Shown: positions 1 to 6,123, counted from the stretch's first letter. The stretch: DNA of 6,172 nucleotides from an uncultured Verrucomicrobiota bacterium (GCA_903925515.1 CAIYFP010000237.1:1-6172), one strand, 5' to 3'. The notes: generated from the letters alone by a model not told the origin. Program-made: numbers and translations.

Positions 1-621
1 ATGGCTGGCTCCACCCCCTTTACCGGGTTCGGCCTCGCCTTCGCAGACTTCAACAACGATGCCATCCCCGACCTCTACGTCGCCAACGGCCGCGTCCGCC
101 TCGGCGCAGACCAACCGGACCCCGCCGACCCCTACGCCGAGGCCAGCACCCTCCATCATGGCACCGCCCCAGGCCGCTTCGCCCTCGTGCCCTTCGCAGG
201 CGAATCCACCCCGGGCCCCGGCGTCGCTCGCGGCCTTGCAGCCGGCGACCTCGACAACGACGGCGCCATGGATCTCGTCGTCATCCAACGCGACGGACCC
301 ATCCGCGTCCTGCGCAATGCCGCCGACCCGCGGCGTCGTTGGCTCATGCTCGGCCTCGTGGACTCCCGCGGACGCGAGGCACGCCATGCCATCGTCCGCG
401 TCGAGGCCGGCGGCCGCGTCCAATGGCGCCAAAACCAGCCCAACGAGGGCTACAACTCCAGCCATGACCCCCGCATCCACTTCGGCCTCGGCTCCGCCCC
501 CCATGCCGACCGCGTCCTCGTCCGATGGCCCAACCACCCCGCCGAGGAGTTCGGCCCCATGGACGCCAACCGCATCCACGTCCTGCGCGAGGGCTCCGGC
601 CGCAAGGCTCCCATGCCTTGA
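1..621 (+). CDS. CRTAC1-like FG-GAP/ASPIC-UnbV domain protein, probably 5'-partial
   Basis: The 206 readable residues hold two FG-GAP/VCBS-type calcium-binding repeat segments followed by an ASPIC/UnbV domain. The first repeat segment is near residues 9-30 (FADFNNDAIPDLYVANG), the second near 74-106 (AAGDLDNDGAMDLVV). The ASPIC/UnbV region is about 125-200, with GYNSSHDPRIHFGLG and VLVRWPNHPAEEF matching the family's usual GY-S-xDPRxHFGLG and VRWP signatures. Such proteins are usually secreted or surface beta-propellers of several hundred residues; their biochemical role is mostly unknown. The window opens directly inside a repeat with no signal peptide, so the ATG at base 1 is probably an internal methionine and the gene continues upstream. 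The usual NRDGIGA-like entry to ASPIC is degenerate here (GREARHAIVRVEAGG). The gene is separated from the next one by 137 nt and need not share its transcript. Confidence 0.85.
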   Translation: MAGSTPFTGFGLAFADFNNDAIPDLYVANGRVRLGADQPDPADPYAEASTLHHGTAPGRFALVPFAGESTPGPGVARGLAAGDLDNDGAMDLVVIQRDGPIRVLRNAADPRRRWLMLGLVDSRGREARHAIVRVEAGGRVQWRQNQPNEGYNSSHDPRIHFGLGSAPHADRVLVRWPNHPAEEFGPMDANRIHVLREGSGRKAPMP

Positions 622-758
622 TGGCCCATCCGGGCCTCCTCTGCGCGCGCCATGGAATGATCGTCCTCGCGCGCCTTCCGAGGATGCAAGCATCCATGCG
701 ACCCCAGAAAACCCTTTCCCCAAAACGCCTCCGGCCGCAGATTCGCCCGTCTTTTTCT
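622..758. other. Intergenic spacer, likely promoter region of the aceF-led gene cluster
   Basis: These 137 bases are the only substantial non-coding gap between the CRTAC1-like gene and aceF. If the six downstream genes form one operon, its promoter should lie here. I see no convincing -35/-10 pair. The spacer contains a weak GGCCC-ATCC-GGGCC hairpin at 623-636, just after the upstream stop codon, but no clear U-run follows it, so calling it a terminator is not justified. It also holds the inverted repeat annotated at 682-695. The 3' half is somewhat A/T-richer (AGAAAACCC, CCAAAACG), ending in a pyrimidine run directly before the aceF ATG. Reading frame is open through the spacer into aceF, but the encoded residues do not resemble a lipoyl domain. 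Confidence 0.5.
682..695. repeat. Short perfect inverted repeat upstream of aceF
   Basis: GGATGC-AA-GCATCC is a perfect 6-bp inverted repeat around a central AA, 63 bases upstream of the aceF start. It has the size and symmetry of an operator half-site pair, but it could equally be chance in GC-rich DNA. The 2-nt centre is too tight for a full 6-bp RNA stem, which slightly favours a DNA-level site over a hairpin. No known regulator motif is recognised. Confidence 0.3.
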
Positions 759-2036
759 ATGGACGTAAAACTCCCCAAGATCGGCGAGGGCGGCGAAGGC
801 GCCGTCGTTAGCATCCTCGTCAAGCCCGGCGACGTCGTCGCCGTAGGCCAAACCATCCTCGAGCTCGAAAGCGAGAAGGCCGTCGCACCCGTCCCCTCCC
901 CTTCCGCCGGCACCGTCTCGGAAATCCGGGTCAAGGAAGGCCAGAAGATCGGACCCGGGACCGTCATCCTCACCCTCGCAGGCTCCGCCGGTGCGCCCGG
1001 TGCACCCGCCGCCCCCGCCCCCGCCTCGTCCCAGCCCAAGAAAACCGCCGCACCCGTCCCCCTCGACGACGACGGGGACGACGACCTGCCCGCCGATGAC
1101 GCATCGGACGATGGCCCGGCGCCCTCGGCATCGCCCTACGTCCGCAAGGTCGCACGCGACCTCGGCATCAAGCTCTCCCGCGTCCGGGGATCCGGACCCG
1201 GCGGGCGCGTCTCCATCGACGACCTCGGACGCTACATCGCCCGGCTCGAAAGGCGCGTGGCCCGAGCCGGCCGCTACGCCGAGGAACCCAAGGGCCTCGT
1301 CTTTGAGCCCGTCAACGTGGACTTCGCCCAGTACGGCCCCGTCACCTCCGAGCCGCTCTCCCCGCTCCGGAAGGTCATCGCCTCGCGCATGGTGGAGAAC
1401 AAGGTCTCCCTCCCCCACGTCACCCAGTTCGACGACGTGGACATGTCCCGCGTCGAGGCCCTCCGCGTTGCCCACAAGGCCGCCTACGAGAAGGCCGGCG
1501 CACGCCTCACCCCCACGCCCTTCATCATCAAGGCCCTCGTCGCCGCCCTCGGGAGGCACCCCCGCTTCAATAGCTCCCTCAACGAGGTATCGGAAACCCT
1601 CGTCCTCAAGCACTACTACCACGTCGGCATCGCCGTCGATACCGACGCCGGCCTCCTCGTCCCGGTCCTCCGCGACGCCGACAAGAAGTCCCTCCTCGAA
1701 ATCGCCCGCGAGCTCTCCGCCATCGCCGAGAAAGCCCGCGACCGCAAGCTCGGCCCCGACGACATGAAGGGCGGCACCTTCACCATCTCCAACCAAGGCG
1801 CCATCGGCGGCGGCCACTTCACCCCCATCATCAACAAGCCCGAGGCCGCCATCCTCGGCATCGGCAAGACCGCCCCCAAGGCCGTCGTCACCCCCAAGGG
1901 CATCGAGGCTCGCCCCGTCATGCCCATCACCATCAGCTACGACCATCGCATCATCGACGGCGGCAGCGCTGCCCGCTTCACCGTCGATCTCGTCAAGGCA
2001 CTCCAAGACTTCCCCGAGGCCGACGTCTCCCTCTAA
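759..2036 (+). CDS. aceF: Dihydrolipoamide acetyltransferase, pyruvate dehydrogenase E2
   Basis: The 425-residue E2 component transfers the acetyl group from lipoamide to CoA in the cytoplasmic pyruvate dehydrogenase complex. An N-terminal lipoyl domain (about 1-74) carries the lipoylated lysine K40 in ELESEKA. An Ala/Pro linker follows, with an unusually acidic Asp-rich stretch at about 102-118. The E3-binding domain is about 123-160 (PYVRKVARDLGIKLSRVRG). The catalytic domain is about 195-425 and ends with the active-site DHRIIDGG (H396, D400). The segment LPHVTQFDDVDM resembles AceF-type E2p, which pairs with a homodimeric AceE E1, so pyruvate is the likely substrate; a branched-chain or 2-oxoglutarate E2 is less likely. 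The start at 759 is chosen because MDVKLPKIGEGG begins the lipoyl fold exactly; longer in-frame starts add Arg-rich sequence unlike the family. No Shine-Dalgarno is visible. lpdA follows after 17 nt; no E1 gene is present here. Confidence 0.93.
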   Translation: MDVKLPKIGEGGEGAVVSILVKPGDVVAVGQTILELESEKAVAPVPSPSAGTVSEIRVKEGQKIGPGTVILTLAGSAGAPGAPAAPAPASSQPKKTAAPVPLDDDGDDDLPADDASDDGPAPSASPYVRKVARDLGIKLSRVRGSGPGGRVSIDDLGRYIARLERRVARAGRYAEEPKGLVFEPVNVDFAQYGPVTSEPLSPLRKVIASRMVENKVSLPHVTQFDDVDMSRVEALRVAHKAAYEKAGARLTPTPFIIKALVAALGRHPRFNSSLNEVSETLVLKHYYHVGIAVDTDAGLLVPVLRDADKKSLLEIARELSAIAEKARDRKLGPDDMKGGTFTISNQGAIGGGHFTPIINKPEAAILGIGKTAPKAVVTPKGIEARPVMPITISYDHRIIDGGSAARFTVDLVKALQDFPEADVSL

Positions 2037-2053
2037 CACCCATCGCCCCAGCC

Positions 2054-3475
2054 ATGGATCCCATCCAGACCGACATCGTCGTCGTGGGCGCAGGCCCCGG
2101 CGGATACGCGGCAGCCTTCTACGCCGCAGACCTTGGCAAGAAGGTCGTCCTCGTCGAACGCGACCCACGCCTCGGCGGCGTGTGCATGAACCGCGGCTGC
2201 ATTCCCTCCAAGGCCCTGCTCCATGCCTCCCATGTGCTCGAGGCCGCCAAGGAATCCGCCCACCGCGGCATCTTCCTCGGCGAGCCCCGCGTCGAGGTGG
2301 ACACGCTCCGCGCATGGAAGGAGTCCATCCTCTCCAAGCTCGGCCAAGGCATCGCCGCACTCGCCCGCATGCGTGGCGTCACCGTCGTCCATGGCAAGGG
2401 CTACTTCGAGGACTCCTCCACCCTTCGTGTCGAGACCGCCTCCGGCCAGCAATACTACCGCTTCGACAAGGCCATCGTCGCCGTCGGTTCCCGCCCTGCC
2501 CTCCCCAAGGCCTTCGACCTCGGCAACCCCCGCGTCATGACCTCCACCGAGGCGCTTGAGGTGCCTGACATCCCCGGGAAGCTCCTCGTCATCGGCGGCG
2601 GCTACATCGGCATGGAACTCGGCACCGTCTATGCCAACCTCGGCTCCACCGTCACCCTCATCGAGGCCATGGACACCATCCTTGCCGGCGCCGACCCCGA
2701 CCTCGTCCGCCCCGTCGCGGCCCGCGCCAGGAAGGCCTTCTCGGAAATGCGGCTCAAGGGCAAGGTGCTCAAGATGGCCTCCGCCGGGAAACAGGTGAAG
2801 GTCGTCTCCGAGCACGACGGCAAGTCCTTCGAGGAACTCTACGACCGCGTCCTCGTCTCCGTCGGCCGCGTCCCCAACGGCCAGGACCTCGGCCTTGAAA
2901 ACACCATGGCCCAGCTCGACGAGAAGGGCTTCCTCAAGGTGGACGAGCGCATGCGGACCACCGACCCCAGCCTCTACGCCATCGGCGACATCGCCGGCGG
3001 GATCCTGCTCGCCCACAAGGCCTCCAAGGAAGCCCGCATCGCCGTCGGGAACATCGCCGGCGAAGGCCGCGCCGTGAACAGGGACTACGTCGTTCCCGCC
3101 GTCGTCTTCACCGACCCCGAGGTCGCCTGGGTCGGACTCACCGAGCAGGAAGCCAAGCAACGCTCCATCCCCGTCGAGGTCGCCAAGTTCCCATGGGGTG
3201 CCTCCGGCCGCGCGCTCACCTACGACCGCACCGACGGCCTCACCAAGCTCATCCTCGAGCCCGAGACCCACCGGATCCTCGGCGTCGGCATCGTCGGCCA
3301 TGGCGCTGGCGAGCTCATCGGCGAGGGTGCCGTCGCCGTCGAGATGGGCGCCACGGCCGAGGACCTCGCCGCCATCGTCCATCCCCATCCCACCCTCTCC
3401 GAGACGGTCATGGAGGCCGCCGAGGTGTTCTTCGGCCATGCCACCCATGTCCACTCCCGCAAGCGGGAGGCCTGA
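2054..3475 (+). CDS. lpdA: Dihydrolipoyl dehydrogenase (E3)
   Basis: This 473-residue flavoprotein reoxidises the dihydrolipoyl arm of E2 using NAD+. The FAD-binding GxGxxG is at residues 12-17 (VVGAGPGGY). The redox-active disulfide is C44/C49 in GGVCMNRGCIPSK, the family signature apart from VCMNRG in place of the common TCLNxG. The NAD-binding glycine motif is at about 180-188 (IGGGYIGME), the second FAD motif is YAIGDIAGG (D312), and the dimer-interface catalytic pair H445/E450 lies in HPHPTLSE. Length and motifs are those of a complete E3. The C-terminus is short, with extra histidines and basic residues. It lies directly behind aceF, as expected for a pdh E2-E3 pair, and its TGA shares one base with the ATG of the next gene. 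It may also serve other 2-oxoacid complexes or glycine cleavage. No ribosome-binding site is apparent upstream. Confidence 0.96.
   Translation: MDPIQTDIVVVGAGPGGYAAAFYAADLGKKVVLVERDPRLGGVCMNRGCIPSKALLHASHVLEAAKESAHRGIFLGEPRVEVDTLRAWKESILSKLGQGIAALARMRGVTVVHGKGYFEDSSTLRVETASGQQYYRFDKAIVAVGSRPALPKAFDLGNPRVMTSTEALEVPDIPGKLLVIGGGYIGMELGTVYANLGSTVTLIEAMDTILAGADPDLVRPVAARARKAFSEMRLKGKVLKMASAGKQVKVVSEHDGKSFEELYDRVLVSVGRVPNGQDLGLENTMAQLDEKGFLKVDERMRTTDPSLYAIGDIAGGILLAHKASKEARIAVGNIAGEGRAVNRDYVVPAVVFTDPEVAWVGLTEQEAKQRSIPVEVAKFPWGASGRALTYDRTDGLTKLILEPETHRILGVGIVGHGAGELIGEGAVAVEMGATAEDLAAIVHPHPTLSETVMEAAEVFFGHATHVHSRKREA
3465..3470 (+). promoter_or_regulatory. Shine-Dalgarno site for pabA inside the end of lpdA
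   Basis: GGGAGG lies 4 nt before the ATG at 3475, within the last codons of lpdA. It is the only clear purine-rich ribosome-binding site among the six clustered genes, and it supports the ATG at 3475 as the real start over longer in-frame openings. Confidence 0.6.
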
Positions 3476-4059
3476 TGCTCCTCGTCATCGACAACTACGA
3501 CTCCTTCACCTTCAACCTCGTCCAGTACCTCGGCGAGATGGGGGTGGAGATGCAGGTCCACCGAAATGACCAGATCTCGGTGGACCGCGCCCTTGCCCTC
3601 GCCCCCGAACGCGTCCTCATCTCCCCCGGCCCCTGTTCCCCCCGCGAGGCCGGCCTCTCCAACGAGCTCATCCTCCCCTTCGCCAACAAGGGCATCCCCG
3701 TCCTCGGCGTCTGCCTCGGCCACCAGTGCATCGCCGCCCTCTTCGGCGCCCAGGTCGTTGTCAACTGGCGCATGATGCACGGCAAGGTCTCCCCCATCCA
3801 TCACGACGGCCGCGGCGTCTTCGCCGGCATCCCTTCCCCCTTCAACGCCACCCGCTACCACTCCCTCGTCGCCAAGCGCGACTCCATCCCCCCCTGCCTC
3901 GAGGTCAGCGCATGGACCGCCGAGGACGAGGTCATGGGCATCCGCCATCGCGAACTCCCCGTCCACGGCGTCCAATTCCATCCCGAGAGCATCCTTTCCG
4001 AGCACGGCCACGCCCTCCTCCGCAACTTCCTCAACCTCCCTTCCCCAGCCCGCGCCTAG
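3475..4059 (+). CDS. pabA: Glutamine amidotransferase of aminodeoxychorismate/anthranilate synthase
   Basis: The 194-residue class I glutamine amidotransferase supplies ammonia from glutamine to a chorismate-using partner: PabB for p-aminobenzoate and folate, or TrpE for anthranilate and tryptophan. The N-terminal LLVIDNYDSFTFNLVQYL and the oxyanion segment ISPGPCSPREAG are family hallmarks. The nucleophile is C80 in GVCLGHQCIA, and the His/Glu of the triad are H169 and E171 in QFHPES. The protein is complete and of normal length. The start at 3475 overlaps the lpdA stop by one base (TGATG), implying translational coupling, and has a good ribosome-binding site. No pabB, trpE or other trp gene is adjacent, so PabA and TrpG cannot be told apart here; a shared amphibolic subunit is plausible. 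moaC follows after 39 nt. Confidence 0.92.
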   Translation: MLLVIDNYDSFTFNLVQYLGEMGVEMQVHRNDQISVDRALALAPERVLISPGPCSPREAGLSNELILPFANKGIPVLGVCLGHQCIAALFGAQVVVNWRMMHGKVSPIHHDGRGVFAGIPSPFNATRYHSLVAKRDSIPPCLEVSAWTAEDEVMGIRHRELPVHGVQFHPESILSEHGHALLRNFLNLPSPARA

Positions 4060-4098
4060 TCGCCGCCCACGTCCTCACGCCCCTCCTCCCGTCCCCCC

Positions 4099-4563
4099 AT
4101 GCCCTCCCTCTCCCACGTCGATACCCATGGCGAGGCGCGCATGGTCGATGTCTCCAGCAAGCCCCTTCTCCTCCGCGAGGCCGTCGCCTCCGGCCATGTC
4201 CTCATGAGCCCGGCCACCCTTGACCTCGTCGAGTCCAACCAGATCAGCAAGGGCAACGTCCTCGCCACCGCCCGCCTCGCAGGCATCATCGCCGCCAAGA
4301 AAACCTCCGACATCATCCCCCTCTGCCACCCCCTCAATCTCACTCACTGCGACCTCGACCTCGTCATCCCGCCCTCCCGCGACCGGATCCACATCACCGC
4401 CACCGCCCGCGTCACCGCCGGGACCGGTGTCGAGATGGAAGCCCTCACCGCCGTCGCCGTCGCCGCCCTCACCCTCTACGACATGTGCAAGGCCGTGGAC
4501 AAATCCATGGTCATCTCCGGCGTCCACCTCGCCTCCAAGACCAAGAAGCCCATCCCGGCATGA
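4099..4563 (+). CDS. moaC: Cyclic pyranopterin monophosphate synthase (MoaC)
   Basis: MoaC converts 3',8-cyclo-7,8-dihydro-GTP, made by MoaA, into cyclic pyranopterin monophosphate, the first stable intermediate of molybdenum cofactor synthesis. The 154 residues align without gaps to the E. coli numbering that I recall: K51 (SKGNVL), C76 and H77 (PLCHPL), E112 and E114 (GVEMEALTAV), D128 and K131 (YDMCKAVDKSM) and K147 are all present. The protein is therefore very likely active. The C-terminus differs slightly from the usual SGGKSG-type ending (SKTKKPIPA). The gene is 39 nt downstream of pabA, preceded by a nearly pure pyrimidine tract with no Shine-Dalgarno, and its TGA overlaps the ruvA ATG by four bases (ATGA). 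No other moa, moe or mob gene is in the window, so its position is unlinked to its pathway here. Confidence 0.96.
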   Translation: MPSLSHVDTHGEARMVDVSSKPLLLREAVASGHVLMSPATLDLVESNQISKGNVLATARLAGIIAAKKTSDIIPLCHPLNLTHCDLDLVIPPSRDRIHITATARVTAGTGVEMEALTAVAVAALTLYDMCKAVDKSMVISGVHLASKTKKPIPA

Positions 4564-5174
4564 TCACCCACCTCCATGGCCGCCTCGCCGACGCCCTCCC
4601 CACCGCCGTCGTCGTGGATGTCCACGGCGTTGGCTACGAGGTCCTCGTCCCCCTCTCCACCTTCGACAAGCTCCCCAAGCCCGGCGACGAAGTCCGCCTT
4701 CTTACCCACCTCGCCGTCCGCGAGGACGCCCACACCCTCTACGGCTTCCTCTCCGCCTCCGAACGCGACCTCTTCCGCCTCCTCGTCCACACCGTCTCCG
4801 GCATCGGCCCCAAGATCGCCCTCGCCATCCTCTCCGGCCTCTCCGTCCATGCCTTCCGCAGCGCCGTCGCCGCCCAAGACGTCAAGGCCCTCTCCTCCGT
4901 CTCCGGCGTCGGTCGCAAGACCGCCGAACGTATCGTCGTCGAACTCAAGGACAAGCTCGCTGACCTCCCGGCCCAAGCCCCCATGCAACCAGGACAACCC
5001 CGTTCCCATGGCGCCGACCCCGACGCTCGCATCGCCGACGCCGCCGCCGCGCTCGCCGCGCTCGGCATCAAGCCAGCCGATGCCCTCGAATCCGCCCGGG
5101 CCGCCGCCGCCATCCTCGGCCCCGACGCCACCGTCGAGCGCCTCGTTCGCGCCAGCCTCAAGCGCCCCGCCTGA
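4560..5174 (+). CDS. ruvA: Holliday junction branch migration protein RuvA
   Basis: RuvA binds four-way DNA junctions as a tetramer and loads the RuvB motor for branch migration during recombinational repair. The 204 residues show the three standard domains. The OB-fold is at about 1-63 (ITHLHGRL, VHGVGYEVLVP) and carries the acidic-pin residues E55 and D56 in VREDAHTLYGF. Two helix-hairpin-helix motifs follow at about 76-93 (VSGIGPKIALAILSG) and 112-133 (SVSGVGRKTAERIVVELKD). After an Ala/Pro/Gln linker comes the RuvB-binding domain III at about 155-204 (ADAAAALAALGIKPADA). Length matches the family. The start overlaps the moaC stop by four bases, and the TGA overlaps the next ATG by one base, so expression is probably coupled. 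ruvB and ruvC, frequent neighbours elsewhere, are not in the window. Confidence 0.96.
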   Translation: MITHLHGRLADALPTAVVVDVHGVGYEVLVPLSTFDKLPKPGDEVRLLTHLAVREDAHTLYGFLSASERDLFRLLVHTVSGIGPKIALAILSGLSVHAFRSAVAAQDVKALSSVSGVGRKTAERIVVELKDKLADLPAQAPMQPGQPRSHGADPDARIADAAAALAALGIKPADALESARAAAAILGPDATVERLVRASLKRPA

Positions 5175-5881
5175 TGCCGGCGCCCGGCCATGCCACCCCA
5201 TCGCCTGTCCCCGCCCCAGGAATGATCGTCCCCTCGCAGCCTCCATGGCACGGACGCCTCGCCGCCCATGCCATCCATCTCGCCGTCCGTTGCCTCTCCG
5301 CCTCCCTCCGCTGGGAACACCAGCATCACCCCGACGCCACCACGGCCATCCGCTCCGGCCGCGTCATCTTTGCCATCTGGCACAATCGCCTCGCCCTTTG
5401 CCTCCCCGCCTACTCCCGCGCCATCGGGCACGCCCCCGGCCGCCGCATGGCCGCGCTCGTCAGTGCCTCCCGCGACGGCGGCATCCTCGCCCATGTTCTT
5501 CATCTGTCGGACGTGCTCCCCATCCGCGGCTCCACCAGCCGACGCGGCCCGCAAGCCCTGCGCGAGCTCGTCACCGCCGCAAGGTCCCAACATGACCTCG
5601 CCCTGACCCCGGACGGTCCTCGCGGACCGCGGTATCAAGCCCAGGAGGGCGCCATCCTTGCTGCCCAGTTCACAGGCCTTCCCATCATCCCCGCCTCATG
5701 GGCGCCCGCATGGAAGTTCAACCTTCGAAGCTGGGACGCCTTCCAGGTGCCCTTGCCCTTCTCCACCTGCCTTTTCCGCATGGGGGAGCCCATCCACGTC
5801 CCGCGCGGCACCACCCCCGAGCAACGCGAGCAGCTCCGCCTTCTCCTCGCCGAACGCCTCGCCGCCATCACCCACGACTAG
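5174..5881 (+). CDS. DUF374-type lysophospholipid acyltransferase-like protein
   Basis: The 235-residue product resembles the DUF374 branch of the lysophospholipid acyltransferase superfamily, cytoplasmic-membrane-associated enzymes of envelope lipid or lipid A metabolism in Gram-negative bacteria. Visible motifs in order are FAIWHNRL (H70, the superfamily's catalytic histidine position), SASRDGGILA (D101), LPIRGSTSRRG (about 115-125), the diagnostic TPDGPRGPRY (145-154) and QFTGLPIIPAS. The classical H-x4-D spacing is not present, as is usual for this branch as I know it. A weakly hydrophobic helix near 28-46 could attach it to the membrane. The start at 5174 overlaps the ruvA stop (TGATG) but gives a Pro-rich leader; the in-frame ATG at 5222 (M17) is a credible alternative. 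The exact acyl acceptor cannot be told. The TAG stop coincides with the left edge of the inserted repeat element. Confidence 0.85.
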   Translation: MPAPGHATPSPVPAPGMIVPSQPPWHGRLAAHAIHLAVRCLSASLRWEHQHHPDATTAIRSGRVIFAIWHNRLALCLPAYSRAIGHAPGRRMAALVSASRDGGILAHVLHLSDVLPIRGSTSRRGPQALRELVTAARSQHDLALTPDGPRGPRYQAQEGAILAAQFTGLPIIPASWAPAWKFNLRSWDAFQVPLPFSTCLFRMGEPIHVPRGTTPEQREQLRLLLAERLAAITHD

Positions 5882-5908
5882 TGTCGTGTCTCACAAATGG
5901 CTGGTGTT
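5881..5908 (+). repeat. Left terminal inverted repeat of the MITE-like element
   Basis: This arm begins GTGTCGTGTCTCACAAAT and ends GGCTGGTGTT. It pairs with 6124-6151 in inverted orientation with mismatches only at arm positions 5, 12 and 19. If the flanking CTA/TAG is counted, the match extends to 28 of 31 bases, because CTAG is itself palindromic. Confidence 0.85.
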
Positions 5909-5978
5909 TCGCCGGGAGGGATTTTCGTGTCCAACGAGGCGCGAGGGACGAGCAGACCCGCAGAGGTATGTAAGGAGC

Positions 5979-6026
5979 GAGCCACGACGTGGGACGCGAA
6001 ACGAGCCGCGGCCCTTCGCGTGGCTC
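5979..6026. repeat. Second internal inverted repeat in the MITE-like element
   Basis: GAGCCACG at 5979-5986 is perfectly complementary to CGTGGCTC at 6019-6026, leaving a 32-nt loop. Within that loop ACGCGAA (5994-6000) could pair with TTCGCGT (6015-6021) as a competing 7-bp stem that shares bases with the outer arm. The right arm abuts the larger internal repeat at 6026, suggesting adjacent stems in a folded element. Confidence 0.55.
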
Positions 6027-6115
6027 CAAGAATGCCCCGTGGCTTCGTTGTTCGTCCGTCCCAGAACGCTGGCGGGTAGGCTCCGTCCTCACGCCTTGCC
6101 AAGGGGCATTCTTGG
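6026..6115. repeat. Internal long inverted repeat (hairpin) in the MITE-like element
   Basis: The 18-bp arm 6026-6043 (CCAAGAATGCCCCGTGGC) is the reverse complement of 6098-6115 at 17 of 18 positions, separated by 54 bases. The arms would form a stable stem in single-stranded DNA or in RNA transcribed from either strand. No U-rich tail follows, so it does not look like an ordinary intrinsic terminator, although it could still slow or stop transcription leaving the acyltransferase gene. Confidence 0.8.
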
Positions 6116-6123
6116 TGCAACCC

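Noticed and set aside
623..636. Intrinsic terminator after the CRTAC1-like gene
   Set aside because: The GGCCC/GGGCC stem is only 5 bp and no T-run follows it.
525..758. A possible 78-residue N-terminal extension of aceF
   Set aside because: The frame is open but the lipoyl domain starts exactly at the ATG at 759, the extension overlaps the CRTAC1-like gene in another frame, and its Arg/Pro-rich content fits no E2 family feature.
450..2360. A very long open frame on the minus strand (636 residues) across aceF and the start of lpdA, and a similar 473-residue one over 2033-3454
   Set aside because: Both mirror the strongly C-ending codons of the real + strand genes, give low-complexity Gly/Asp/Val/Glu-rich products with no domain, and overlap genes with full catalytic motifs.
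3193..3474. N-terminal extension of pabA into lpdA
   Set aside because: The extra residues are Arg/His/Pro-rich shadow sequence of lpdA; the amidotransferase fold begins at 3475 with a matching ribosome-binding site.
759..5881. A dedicated novel defence, secretion or biosynthetic system
   Set aside because: All six genes are recognisable core families with normal lengths and intact active sites; nothing suggests a specialised joint function.
5897..6079. A small gene inside the repeat element (60 residues)
   Set aside because: It starts within the left TIR, has no ribosome-binding site, no recognisable domain, and competes with open frames on the opposite strand.
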